A DNA stretch of 64,000 bases from Didymella arachidicola (Eukaryota > Ascomycota > Dothideomycetes > Pleosporales > Didymellaceae), in NCBI GenBank assembly GCA_016630955.3, contig WOCF03000021.1, positions 1 to 64,000 of the forward strand. The letters are read 5' to 3'. Positions 38,798-50,115 of this stretch are shown in pieces; within the stretch, counting starts at the first letter, position 1, and each line of letters begins with the position of its first letter. The notes under the pieces are model-generated. The model searched no databases, was not told the origin of the DNA, and saw only the letters and a program-made list of their open reading frames with translations. Made by a program: the position numbers and the translations under genes.

Positions 38798-41700
38798 ATG
38801 AGATTATTAAAAAGTCACCCTATTTTGAGATTAGCTAATTCTTACTTGGTAGATTCTCCACAACCACTAAACTTAAGTTACATGTGAAACTTTGGTTCTT
38901 TATTAGCTTTCTGTTTAATTATACAAATTGTTACAGGTGTAACATTAGCAATGCACTATAACCCTAGTGTAGCAGAAGCTTTTAACAGTGTTGAGCATAT
39001 GTAAGCATAATGTGCTCTTTAAATAAAGCTATGTGCTGGAAACTCTTAAAGTTTTACAAACGTAAACCTATTACTTAGCCAGGATTGTTCTTAAGCTGTT
39101 TATAGCGTGACGTATAAATTGTAAAAATATTACAATAGATGATCAGCAGGAAACCAAAATAATTTTTATTATGAGTAGATTCTTCAGAGACTAGATGCTT
39201 TACATAGATATAGCTATGGTGGTATAGTCCTATTAGATTGAAAAATCTAATGTTAGAGATATAACGTCTAGGGATTAAACTTAGGTAAACAGTTAATCTT
39301 TTTTAGATTATGCGTGATGTAAATAATGGATGATTAATACGTTATTTACACAGTAATACTGCTTCAGCATTTTTCTTTATAGTGTACTTACATATAGGAA
39401 GAGGTATGTACTATGGATCATATAGAGCACCAAGAACTCTAGTATGAACAATTGGTACTGTTATCTTTATCTTAATGATGGCTACAGCTTTCCTGGGTTT
39501 GTCAAATAGCCCAAAATGATTTAAATTTGACACAATACAAAACAACTTAAAAAAAACACAACTCTTCTTATAAACTCTTTTCAAAATGAAATAAACCAGG
39601 CAAAATGGGTATAAGACATTTTTATGTGACACCTAAACGTAATTCAATTAGTCAACAAGTAACAAAATTTATTAGCGAAAAAAAACCTTAATCCCGTCTT
39701 TATATATGAAAATCTGCATGATGAAACTGTTAGATCTAAGGTGTTAAATGATACTCGTGAACTTAGCGGTATTTATTAAATTTTTAATAAAGTTACTTTT
39801 GATTATTACATAGGGTCAGCTTCCACTGGTAGATTTAATGCTAGATTTTCTAATCATTTATTTAATTTCCATGATAGTAAAATAGTAAAAAACGCAGTTA
39901 AGAAATATGGTATATCTAGTTTTGCATTTATGGTTTTAGAGTTGTTTCCTGAGATAGTGAACAAAGAAAATAACAAAAGATTATTAGATTTGGAGGACTT
40001 TTACTTAAAATCTTTATTACCTAATTATAACATCTTGACTGAAGCGGGTTCAAGTTTTGGTTATAAACATAGCGAAACTACTAGATTACATATGAAAGCT
40101 ATTTACAGTGAAGAACGTAGAATAGCTATGGGTAATTTAAATAAAGGTAGAAATTTGTCACCTAGTACTATGGAAGCAATTAGAGAATCTTCTTTAAATA
40201 AAACAAAACCTGTTTATTCAGAACAGGCTATTCAAAATATGAAGAAACAATCTAAACCTATAATAGTTTATAATATGGACTATACAGTATATGGTGAATT
40301 TTCTAGTATAACGGAAGCATCACAATCTTTAGGTTGTTCTCCAAAAACCATAAACAGGGCTTTACAAACCCCAAAACAGATACTAAGAAGACGTTTAATT
40401 GTTAAATATGTTTAAATATTGTTGTATGTTCGAATTTAAATTATAGTCCTACGAGTATAACTTTTTATGCAATTTATGAAAAAAAATAAAAAGTAAAGTA
40501 GAATAGCCCGACAGGGTTATTGAAGAGATATTTTATTTTCTTTGGCAATGTTAGTGTAAACGATCAAAGAATTTTTAGTTTTGTTTTATTCAGATAAAGG
40601 CTAAGTTTGATAGAATATAGGACTAAAAGTTAGAGATCGTCGGTTATTCATATGATCGCGACAGGCTGGGTCACTAATGGGTGTCTGAAATGATGCTTAA
40701 TGCACAGTCGGAATATTTAGTCATATTATATGACTAATAGGATATACGAATTCAAAGTTATTCTAGCTTCTTATAAATGTCTTTTAATTTATATTAAGTA
40801 TATTTGTACGTTCTTCCTTATGGTCAAATGTCATTATGAGGTGCAACTGTTATTACTAACCTTATGAGTGCTATACCTTGAGTAGGTCAAGATATTGTTG
40901 AGTTAAAAAAAATCACAGAAATTTATCCAGAAGCAATATATATGAGTAGTTTACCTTTAATAGGTACTGTACATAAAAATGCTTTAAAGAGGGGGAAAAA
41001 TAGCTCTAGACTAGAAAACCAAGAATACATTAACATTCCTGTATCTTTTTTGGCTTTTTTTGCTGGACTAGTAGATGGAGATGGATATATCCAGATTACC
41101 AAAACATCTAAAGGATTTATAACTATGAAACTTGTTATATCATTACACTTAGAAGATCTTTCTACCTTGGAATATATAAATTCAGTACTAAAAGTAGGTA
41201 AATTAAATGTTTACAAGGATAATAGAAGTCCTACTTGTAAATTAGTTATTAATAGAACAGATCTACAAGAGATAGTGTTTCCATTATTTTTATATCACAA
41301 TATATTCTTTTTAACTGAAACTAGAACAAATCAGTTTAATTTAGCTATGTACATTTTAAAAAATGATTTAAGAACTTTTGACAAAATTTCTTCTATAGAA
41401 AATGTACCTGCTTTTTGTGAATTACCTAAAACACCCTTGGATTATACAAAACTACTTTTCTTTAGAAATTGATTAGTAGGATTTGCAATATCCGAAGGTT
41501 CATTTTTCGTAAAAAAAAATGATGATTGTTGTTTTCAGTTAAAACAAAGAATACATGTTAATTTATTTGAAGCTTTTAAACTAGTGTTTGAAACAAATAG
41601 AAAAATAGAAACAGAAAAAGGACTTTATAATCAATTTAGTGTTAGCTCTAAGTCTGATATACAAAAGGTTATAAATTTTTTTTCATTCTCAGGTCTACAT

Positions 41701-42828
41701 CCTTTAGTTGGATTAAAGGGTATTCAATATATGAAATGGTTAAATTCTTTACATGCAAGTAAGCGTTATAATAGTCTTTATTTTCCTGAGACAGTATTTT
41801 AGTTTATAGGTTATATTTTCTTTCTTCAAAAAAAAAATAATAAATTCTGTGATTAATGGGCTCCTTGAAACAGTAATGTTTCAATGGCAAATGGGGATAA
41901 TTGCAAGGACATCTAATAAACATACTCCGATTTATTAGACAATTTGCAGCGGAGCTTGATCCGGTGTTCTTTAAATGAATGGATCAAGAACGTTCAACGA
42001 CTAATGAGTGAGTTACACCAACAATAAGCTCGATATAAGAACCCCACAACCAAATAAATTATTGGTTGAAGATATAGTCTAAACATCATTAGTGAAATAT
42101 GATGAGAACAAATATTTAAATAATGTTTTAAATTAACCGTCATTTGAGGAGGTTTTTCCGTTAACAATGCAACATTAAACAGATTCTTTTCATTACACTT
42201 TGTTTTACCTTTTGTATTAGCTGCTTTAGCACTAATGCACTTAATAGTATTACATGATACAGCAGGATCAGGAAATCCTTTAGGTGTATCAGGAAACTAT
42301 GAAAGAATATCTTTTGCCCCTTACTTCATATTTAAAGATCTTATTACAATTTTTGCATTTATATTTGTATTATCTTTATTTGTGTTCTTTATGCCTAACG
42401 TATTAGGTGATAGTGAAAACTATGTTATGGCAAATCCTATGCAAACTCCTGCAGCTATAGTTCCGGAATGATATCTTCTTCCTTTCTATGCTATATTAAG
42501 ATCTATTCCTAACAAATTATTAGGAGTTATAGCTATGTTTGCTGCTATTCTTGCATTATTACTATTACCAGTTACTGATGTAAGTAGATCAAGAGGTATG
42601 CAATTTAGACCTTTAAGTAAAGCAGCTTTCTTTATCTTTATAGCTAATTTCTTAATATTAATGCAATTAGGTGCCAAACACGTAGAATCACCATTTATTG
42701 AATTTGGTCAAATAAGTACTGTTTTATACTTTTTATACTTTACAGTTGTAATGTACGGTGTGACTATGGTAGAAAACACTTTAGTGGAGATAAATTTAGT
42801 AAATAATAATAACCTTTTAAAAAAGTAA
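38798..42828 (+). CDS. cob: Cytochrome b (four exons)
   Basis: Core subunit of complex III. Exons are 38798-38998, 39307-39498, 40807-40903 and 42140-42828, together 392 codons plus stop. The protein starts [19 protein letters not shown] and contains the Q-site motifs GQMSLWGATVITN and [16 protein letters not shown]. It ends NNNNLLKK. Splice points follow the group I rule; the first join (after EH) could be shifted by two bases. TGA codes Trp throughout. A charged frame follows immediately behind the stop. Confidence 0.96.
38999..39306 (+). mobile_element. cob intron 1, small group I intron (no ORF)
   Basis: 308 bases, with TGCTGGAAACTC, GATCAGCAGGAAACC, TTCAGAGACTAGATGC and GGTATAGTCC in order. 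Confidence 0.85.
39499..40806 (+). mobile_element. cob intron 2, group I, decayed GIY-YIG endonuclease
   Basis: A GIY-YIG enzyme is readable (SGIY, stop, [15 protein letters not shown], then NUMOD-like repeats to 40415). A TAA at 39777-39779 interrupts the first motif, and the frame between exon 2 and the domain needs at least one shift (an A-run near 39680). The 3' half (39930-40415) is open. The intron core lies behind it (GACAGGCTGGGTCACTAATG near 40660). The enzyme is probably inactive unless these are sequence errors. Confidence 0.8.
40904..42139 (+). mobile_element. cob intron 3, group I, LAGLIDADG endonuclease
   Basis: In-frame with exon 3, stop at 41800-41802. Motifs GLVDGDGYI and GFAISEGSF. 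Core elements GTTCAACGACTAATGAG and GATATAGTCTAAACA follow the ORF. Appears intact. Confidence 0.91.
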
Positions 42829-43205
42829 TAACCGAGAAGTTCATAGCAAGAAAGGCATATCATTACTATAGAATGTTTGTGGCCGATGACTTCGATAGCT
42901 CGTGTTTAAACGATAACGATATTGTTGAAAAAAAGACCCAGCTTGAGATGGATGAGGAGTATAGTAAACTAGCTATAGATTATTGAATGTTTCATGGTCA
43001 AAATTGAAATTTGTACGAGGATGATATTTGAATTAGTGCTGACTCGTGAATGAGATATAAAAAAATGAAAAAAGAAAATCCCTATACTATGGGTATAAGA
43101 GAAAGACGTGCACGTTTTTCTTTAGAGGGTGATTGATATGAAATATGAAAAAATTTAGAGGTGAATAGAGAAAAGTATGAAAAGCATGCGAATAGATTTC
43201 TCTAG
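42829..43205 (+). CDS. Hypothetical Trp-rich charged frame behind cob
   Basis: A frame visible only with table 4: from ATG 42873 it runs 110 codons to TAG 43203 and includes eight TGA codons. It is also open upstream into the end of cob in another frame. The product is charged and aromatic (DEEYSKLAIDYWMFHGQNW, GIRERRARFSLEGDWYEIW). A one-base shift in the A-run before the cob stop would fuse it to cob. No family recognised. Confidence 0.5.
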
Positions 43206-43510
43206 TTAGGAACTTATATGAAAACTCTGTTTTTTTTATAGGGATTAACTTCTATGTTACCATTTATCCCTATTCTGTATCTTGTACTTGTTGCATATAT
43301 TGTATAATAGCTAATTAATTTTCGACGTAATTTTCGACGTAATTTTCTTTAAATTTACTAGAAAATTTATAAGCCGCAATAATACTATAACAAATCCCAT
43401 TCAGAAAAATGGATTGCACACTAAATTTCTATTTAGTGTGCAGTAGGGAGAAGAGTAAGCTTTTTACTTAAAGCCCATAAAAAAAATAAAAAAAAAAATA
43501 AATTGCATAA
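43206..43510 (+). other. rps3 upstream spacer
   Basis: No gene of known family. Contains the double-hairpin element at 43390-43485. Confidence 0.5.
43390..43485 (+). repeat. Double-hairpin element, copy B
   Basis: TCCC...GGGA outer pairing around a strong hairpin (TGCACACTAAAT/ATTTAGTGTGCA), then GAAGAGTAAGCTTTTTACTT with an AGTAA/TTACT stem, then AAAGCCC. About 25 bases upstream of rps3. Confidence 0.75.
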
Positions 43511-44827
43511 ATGAAAAAAAAAATACCCATACTTCCTACAATTCATTACTCTATCCCATTGATTAAGTCCTTTATTTATTCATTCGATTATTACATAAAA
43601 ACAAAAAACCAGCAAAACTACGGAGCTAACAAATCCGGTAACGGTATAGTAACGAAAGTCGCTGCAGAAAATAAAGATAGCCAGAGAAATAGTCGTCTAT
43701 ACCCTTTTTCAACAAAAGAGTGGTATACTAGTATTTACTCTTTCAATAAATCATTTACTAAATCATTAGTAGCTAACAATTATTTTCTTAATCTACTTTT
43801 AAAAAGCTATCTAAATATGATAAGAATCAAAAGGATGGTGATGACTCGCAGAAGAGACAATAAATCTCGTTATTCAGCAAAAAAGGTTTATACGAGTAGA
43901 GCTGAGTTAGAACATACAAATAGTAGACTTCTTATTACATTATTTAGCTATAATAAAAAAAAAGCATGGTTTGAGAAAAAAGTTAGAAAAATAATTACTT
44001 TGATTAAATTTAAAAAAGTCGTTGTAGGTAGAAAAAATCAATATATACCCTTTTTTAAAAACAGATTACTTCATTTATTAAAAAAAAACCTTTTTGTATT
44101 TGATAAATGAAACACAACTTTTTTTAAAGAAAAGACTAATTTATTTGAATATTCCATTAGAACAAAATTGAGAAAAATATACTTTGATTTCTATAGAATT
44201 CCGAACTATAATAGTAGACGGTTAAAAAACCTGTTTAAGTTAAAAAAAGCTTTATTCCATTCTACTAATAATATTCATTTTACTATGTCTCTTTTATCCA
44301 ATATAATGTTAAACTGGGCAAAGTTAGGTTTAGTTAGTCTATTAGAAAAACTTTATGGTAAAAAAACGAAAATTAACTTAGTGGAATCTAAAGCTTTATA
44401 TCTAAATAGTGATGTATTTTCATCAGCAGTTGCGTTAAAACTAAGAGATAGAAAAAACAAGGTAGTGAGAGTATTACGAAAAGCCGTTTTACAAATGGCA
44501 AAAATAGCAGATTTACATACTCTTATTACTTTTGACGATAATACAGAAACACCTAACAAAAATAATGTTGTTAACAATATAAAACAACAGGTGGTAAGTG
44601 GTGTTAGATTTGAGGCGTCTGGTAGATTAACAAGAAGACTTACTGCTATGAGAGCAGTGTTTAAATATAGATATGCAGGGAGTTTAAAAAATATCCGTTC
44701 TTCTTTCAATAACGAATCAGCTCCTATGATAAGAGGTCATGTTAAAGCTAATTTACAACATAGCTTAATTAATTCAAAAACTCGGAACGGTACGTTTGGT
44801 CTAAAAAGTTGAGTAGGTAGCCATTAA
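43511..44827 (+). CDS. rps3: Ribosomal protein S3, free-standing
   Basis: Protein of the small mitochondrial ribosomal subunit. With one TGA (44108) read as Trp, the frame gives 438 residues. It is very Lys/Arg/Asn-rich, as fungal mitochondrial S3 is. The C-terminal family signature is clear: VSGVRFEASGRLTRRLTAMR and then VFKYRYAGSL. In many Pezizomycotina this gene sits in an rnl intron; here it is independent, downstream of cob. Start ATG 43511 follows an A-rich leader. Confidence 0.93.
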
Positions 44828-45185
44828 ATTTATAAGTGAAGTAGCTGATTTGCGGGAGGGTTCTAATGACAATGTAGAGGTTTTATAAGCGCATGCTCAA
44901 AGAGAGGTTACAGCTTTAGAAAACCAGAGGACTCTCTAGTTAGTACATTAGAAACAGCTATCGCGCATAACCCCGCAAACTCCTCAGAGTTTGAAGCTAG
45001 AGTGGGTCCGGCGATAAATGTATGCAAGATTGCTACTAAATAACTTACTGAAGCAGCAGAAATCGCTGTTGACCAAATAGAATACGGAAAACCTCTAGTT
45101 TATACAATAGTAATGGTTATAGGTGATTTATATTTAGTAGAATCTTTAAGTCCTTTCATTGTTTACTTTCTGTATTAGTAAGATT
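44828..45185 (+). pseudogene. Decayed relative of the nad4 C-terminal tail
   Basis: Broken frames. One stretch reads AIAHNPANSSEFEARVGPA, then LTEAAEIAVDQIEYGKPL and a hydrophobic end. It aligns with the nad4 extension (NNPAHADVFEERI, LRGAADVAGQLIANGQ, hydrophobic end). Stops occur at about 45041 and elsewhere. It is followed by the nad2::nad3 chimera, the same order as next to nad4. Confidence 0.7.
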
Positions 45186-45251
45186 ATACTTAAAGAATAC
45201 TTTTAGACCCTGTCTACCATTTTTATTATCTAGTTTACAATGGTAATCTTT

Positions 45252-45660
45252 GTTTCTTTCTAGCCTTTTCCTAGCCTCCCTCCCCTTTAAAAAGAATAGA
45301 TACAGGGTAACTACTAGTCTTTTCCAAGAGTGGTAGCGAGAGTTATCTCTCTCTATTCTTACATGGTTAAAACTTCATTAATCTTTTTACTTTTATCTAA
45401 TTCAATTACATTAAGACAAGACAGATCTATTTTATATTCAAGAGCGATAATTACGATTTTACTTATTTCTTCTTTTATTGAAAAATAACTTATTTCTCCT
45501 ATTTTTAAACAAAGGAATAGGTATTTTTTCAGGACTTTTTACTACAACAGCTACTACTACTTTTTTTATTATCTTTATTCCTATATTAGCTATTTTATTA
45601 TTAGCCATTCATTTAATTTTAGGTCCTCATAACCCTTACCAAGAAAAAGAAAGAGCACTA
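45252..45660 (+). pseudogene. Diverged nad2::nad3 chimeric fragment
   Basis: Repeats the nad2 leader and start (ATG 45363) with several substitutions and a two-base loss near 45480 that breaks the frame. It then passes into the nad3 start (FFIIFIPILAILLLAIHLILGPHNPYQEK). The junction is the same as at 4959, and it shares the substitution pattern LLAIHL with that copy against LLTINL in true nad3. Confidence 0.85.
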
Positions 45661-46235
45661 TTTAGCTTATGCAACCCTAACCAGCATAAGTTCAACAGTG
45701 TGTGTTTACAATCTGGTGGGTGAGATAAAAAATCTATAAAGAGCTTTTCTCGAAAATGAAACAAAAATTTACCTCTTTACAAAAATATTGTTGAAAGTCA
45801 TCGTTCTGCTAGGGACGAGTTAAAAATCTTTCGTAAAGCGAAATCTTTGGAAGATAAGATTGCAAATAAATCTTTAAACAGGGAAATGAATGAAATTATG
45901 AGCCACTATGAAACGTATTTCGATGAAGAATGGAAATTCAAGAAAAGAGGGTATTCAACAATTACAGGAGTATCTAGAGGGGGAAGCAAAAAGTAGTTTT
46001 AATACTTATACGACTGTTAAACTTAAATTAGATCAGATTAAACAAGAAATAGATAAAAGAAAAGCTGTTTAAAATCAAAAAGACATTGAGGAGAAAAAAG
46101 CGGTTGAAAATCAGAAAGTTGTAGAGGATACTGAAAAAGCGGTAGACGAACATAAAAACACAGTTCTTCCAATACTTCCAATACTCCCTATGTATAGTTT
46201 TACTATTATACGCTTGTTTTTAACAATTTTCTAAC
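45660..46235 (+). pseudogene. Charged coiled-coil-like frame behind the chimera
   Basis: Continues in frame from the nad3-like part with TGA as Trp: DKKSIKSFSRKWNKNLPLY, ARDELKIFRKAKSLEDKIAN, ending at TAG about 45994. A shifted frame continues with GIQQLQEYLEGEAKSS, KLKLDQIKQEIDKRKAV and EKKAVENQKVVEDTEKAV, with a TAA near 46070. It appears to be one long Lys/Glu-rich coiled coil broken by a shift and a stop. No family recognised. Confidence 0.5.
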
Positions 46236-46962
46236 TTTATTTATTTTAAATTTATCGATTTTGATTTAAATTATTTAAGAGTTAATATACCAGAAATTAC
46301 TATAGTTACAAGTATTGTTTTATTTGTCTGGGAATATTACAGATTGTATAGTAAAGTAAGAAACTATTGTAAAATAGGTAAAATAATTTATATATACTGT
46401 AAAATAATTTATATATACTGTAAAAAAAAATTAGATTCTTTCCACAAAAAAAAAATATTTAAATAATACTAAAATAGGGTTAAAAAGCATTCTCCCATTA
46501 AAGACTGTTTAGCTATGTTTATGATACAATCTATTTACCATTGAAACGTTTACACTGAAATATACTAATATGAGTATAAGATTTAGGGTTAACATATTTT
46601 ATGCATTTATTCGTTACATTCTGTAATATTTACTTGTGATGTAACAAACCCCAAAATATTGTATTTTTACCATTATTTCAAAGTTCTTTTACCTATTATA
46701 TAGCTAACACTTGTTATGAAACATATGTCACATAATACATCCCAATGATAGAAAACTATCTGGAATAGGGAGAAGAGTAAAATTCTTTTAGTTAAAGCCC
46801 GGTAAAGATAAAGAAAACAATTTTATATCTTGTATAATAGTGAACTTATTTGTTAAAACACGGTGTAATTAAAATATGTGATATGATTCCTATATATTTA
46901 CAATAATTCGTTAAAATACGCTATAATTATATGCAATTTTATGATTATAACTTACTTTATCT
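46236..46962 (+). other. nad1 upstream spacer
   Basis: AT-rich and without a gene. It holds the third double-hairpin element at 46725-46805 and a short repeat AAAATAATTTATATATACTG at 46378-46425. Confidence 0.5.
46725..46805 (+). repeat. Double-hairpin element, copy C
   Basis: ATCCCAATGATAGAAAACTA opens it. TCCC pairs with GGGA around a GATA/TATC hairpin. Then GAAGAGTAAAATTCTTTTAG has a TAAAA/TTTTA stem, then AAAGCCC. About 160 bases upstream of nad1. It shares the preceding phrase TATGAAACATATGT with copy A. Confidence 0.75.
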
Positions 46963-49900
46963 ATGTTATATATACCAACAATTATGTCCGTTCTTGAAGT
47001 ATTGGCTGTTACTGTACCGGTCTTATTAACAGTAGCCTTTGTAACAATAGCTGAAAGAAAAACTATGGCTAGTATGCAAAGAAGATTAGGGCCTAATGCA
47101 GTAGGTTGATATGGTCTACTTCAAGCATTTGCCGATGCTCTTAAACTTTTACTAAAAGAATATGTTTCTCCTACGCAAGCAAACATAGTACTATTTTTTC
47201 TTGGTCCTATTATTACATTAATTTTTGCATTATTAGGGTATGCTGTTGTACCATACGGTCCTGGTTTAGTCTTACTAGATTATAATCTAGGTATACTATA
47301 TATGTTAGCTATGTCTTCATTAGCTACATATGGTATATTACTAGCAGGATGATCCGCTAATTCTAAGTACGCATTTTTAGGGTCATTAAGAAGTACAGCT
47401 CAATTAATTAGTTACGAATTAATTTTAAGCTCTGCTATACTACTAGTAGTATTATTAGCTGGTAGTTTAGATATAACTGTAATTATAGAAGCTCAAAGAG
47501 CTATTTGATATGTCGTACCTTTATTCCCTATATTTATTATATTCTTCATAGGGTCTATTGCAGAAACAAATAGAGCACCATTCGATTTGGCAGAGGCTAG
47601 TTTTTATTACTTTAAAGTAATTTTCGTAAAGATTTGGCCTCTCTAAATATCGCTATATGCTGGAAACCCCTTAAATTTATATTTACATTTAACTATATCT
47701 ATTGAACATTATTGTCATGTCGTATATAGAGTAATGTTAAATTTGTCAAATGTATTACAAAGGATAATCAGCAGGAAACCAAAATAATTTAATTATGAGT
47801 AGGATCCTCAGAGACTACACGCGATAATACAATTATATAGTTGTATATGATATAGACCACAGATATAGTGATATATCAGATAAATGATATTAAGACAATT
47901 CCAAATGAATATACCTCACAGTAGAGATGTTAATTTTAGCTTTACATCACGTAGATTTAATTCTACGTCGAGTTCTTCTAAAATAGACACTCCAACACCC
48001 ATAATAACTTTAACAGATTTAAAAGACAAAGATTACATACATTTCAAACGGGAGCTTCTTTCAAAAAAAGGTGGTATTTATAGTTTTTTGAATAAAGTTA
48101 ATGGAAACCAATACATAGGTAGTGCAAAAGATTTATATGTAAGATTAAATGAACATTTATCAGATAGAAAATCCAACAAAGCTTTACAGGCCGGTGTTTT
48201 AAAATATGGTTTAGATATATTTCATTTTTGTATCTATGAATACTTTACTTATCAAGATAAAGCTACTAGTTATAAATTATTAACTGACTTAGAAACTATG
48301 TACATAAAGAAATTTAACTTTAGCTATTTATATAACTTTTTTTAGAAAATGCTTCTAGCTCAGAAGGCTATAAGCATACAGATAGTGCTAAACAAAAAAT
48401 GATAAAAAGATTGCAAGATAAAAGCAATCATCCTTTTTGAGGGAAACATCATATGAGCAAACTAAACTTCTAATTAGCAAACCTGGATTATTAAATCCTA
48501 TGTTTGGTAGAACACACTCAGAAGAAACTAAAAATCTTATGAGGAGTAAAAAAAAATTAAAATATTCTAATGGTGTAGGTATTTATGATTTAGACAACCG
48601 TTTGTTAAAAACATTTGATTATGCTTCAGATCTAGCTGTTCATTTGGGTGTGTCTAAGGTAACTGTGAGTAAATATATTAATAATGGTTTAGTTTTTAAA
48701 GATAAATATTACTTGGAAATAAATCCCCAGGAGTATTAAAAAGAGTATTTACTTATCATTTACAATTTACGAAACCGTCTTTATCCCGTTGTGGTTGTTT
48801 TTCTTATTATAAGTTAAATATACCTTCAAATATTAAAGGCTATAATTATATATCACCTGGTCGTAGATATTATTCTACAAAATCTCCTTCACAACCCTTT
48901 AGTTCTGACCTTAGCCCTCACCCAATTTTAACTCTTGATTTAAATAATGGAGACATTGAATCTCATATAAGTATATTAGAAGGTAAAGGTGGTATTTATT
49001 CCTTGGTTAATACAGTTAATGGTAAGCGATATATTGGTAGTGCAAAAGACTTTTTTATAAGACTTAATGAACATTTAAAATATAAAAATAATTCAAACGC
49101 TGCTTAAAAAAAAAGCATTTGTAAAATATGTTTCGGTAAATTTAAATTTTGTATCTACGAATATTTTTCATATGAAAGTAGGATTATAAGCCACAAATCT
49201 TTAACTGAACTAGAGACTAGTTATTTGTCAAAATTCAAGTTAGAAAGTCTTTATAATTTTAGTCTTATCGCCCATAACAACCTAGGATATAAGCACACTG
49301 ACGAATCTAAGCTTAAGATTAGTAAGCCAGGTGATTTAAACCCTATGTTTGGAAAAAAACATAGCGAAGAAACAAAGGATATGATGAGGAAAAGAAAGAA
49401 TTAATATCTCTTAGGAGTAGGTATTTTTGACTTACAAGGTAATTTAATTTCAAATTTTGAAAATAATGTTGAGTTAGCTAAACATTTGAAAATATCTAAG
49501 GTTACAGTAGGAAAGTATATAAATAATAACTTATATATGATAACTCTTATTACTTTATACCTATAATGGATTAATTTATTCTTTAAGTAAAAATGAGAAA
49601 AGAACGGGAAAAAAGATTGATGTAGTAATACAAAGGAATCAGAATTAGTTAGTGGTTTTATGACAGAGCATTCTGCTGTTATTTTCGTATTCTTCTTTTT
49701 AGCTGAATATGCTAGTATAATACTAATTTGTATTTTAAACAGTATTTTATTTTTAGGTGGTTACTTGTTTGATTTTAATTACTTTTTATACCCTTACTTT
49801 AACCTTTTACAATTTATTGCAGGAGACAGTTATATGTATCTAACAGATAATGGATCTAACTTTAATGTTATTGATTTTGATAACTATAGTTCAATTATAG

Positions 49901-50115
49901 GGACAGCTATAAGTGGTATAGTTATAGGAGTTAAAACTTGTATAATGGTATTTGTGTTCATATGAGCTAGAGCTTCATTCCCTAGAATTCGTTACGATCA
50001 ACTTATGTCTTATTGTTGAACTGTTTTATTACCAATCGTAATCGCTTTCATTATACTAGTCCCATGTGTGTTATATAGTTTTGAAATTATGCCATGTAAT
50101 ATACCTTTATTATAG
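46963..50115 (+). CDS. nad1: NADH dehydrogenase subunit 1 (two exons)
   Basis: Complex I subunit at the quinone-binding junction. Exon 1 is 46963-47598 and exon 2 is 49636-50115, together 371 codons plus stop. Conserved parts include [40 protein letters not shown] (across the splice) and [18 protein letters not shown] codes Trp at conserved sites. It is the last plus-strand gene before the convergent region. Confidence 0.96.
47599..49635 (+). mobile_element. nad1 group I intron with two GIY-YIG endonuclease relics
   Basis: 2.0 kb inside the codons for LAEA/ESEL. Core elements TGCTGGAAACC, AATCAGCAGGAAACC, CTCAGAGACTACACG and GATATAGACC occur at 47655-47858, before the ORFs. The first ORF starts at ATG 47884 ([19 protein letters not shown]) and continues, with shifts near 48345 and 48440, to NUMOD-like repeats ending at 48739. 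A second, related enzyme follows ([19 protein letters not shown] near 48989). It has several stops and shifts and ends near 49560. Confidence 0.85.

Noticed and set aside
43233..43311. Possible atp8 before rps3 (a very short hydrophobic frame from about 43255)
   Set aside because: About 17 residues only, and it lacks the usual Atp8 N-terminal pattern.
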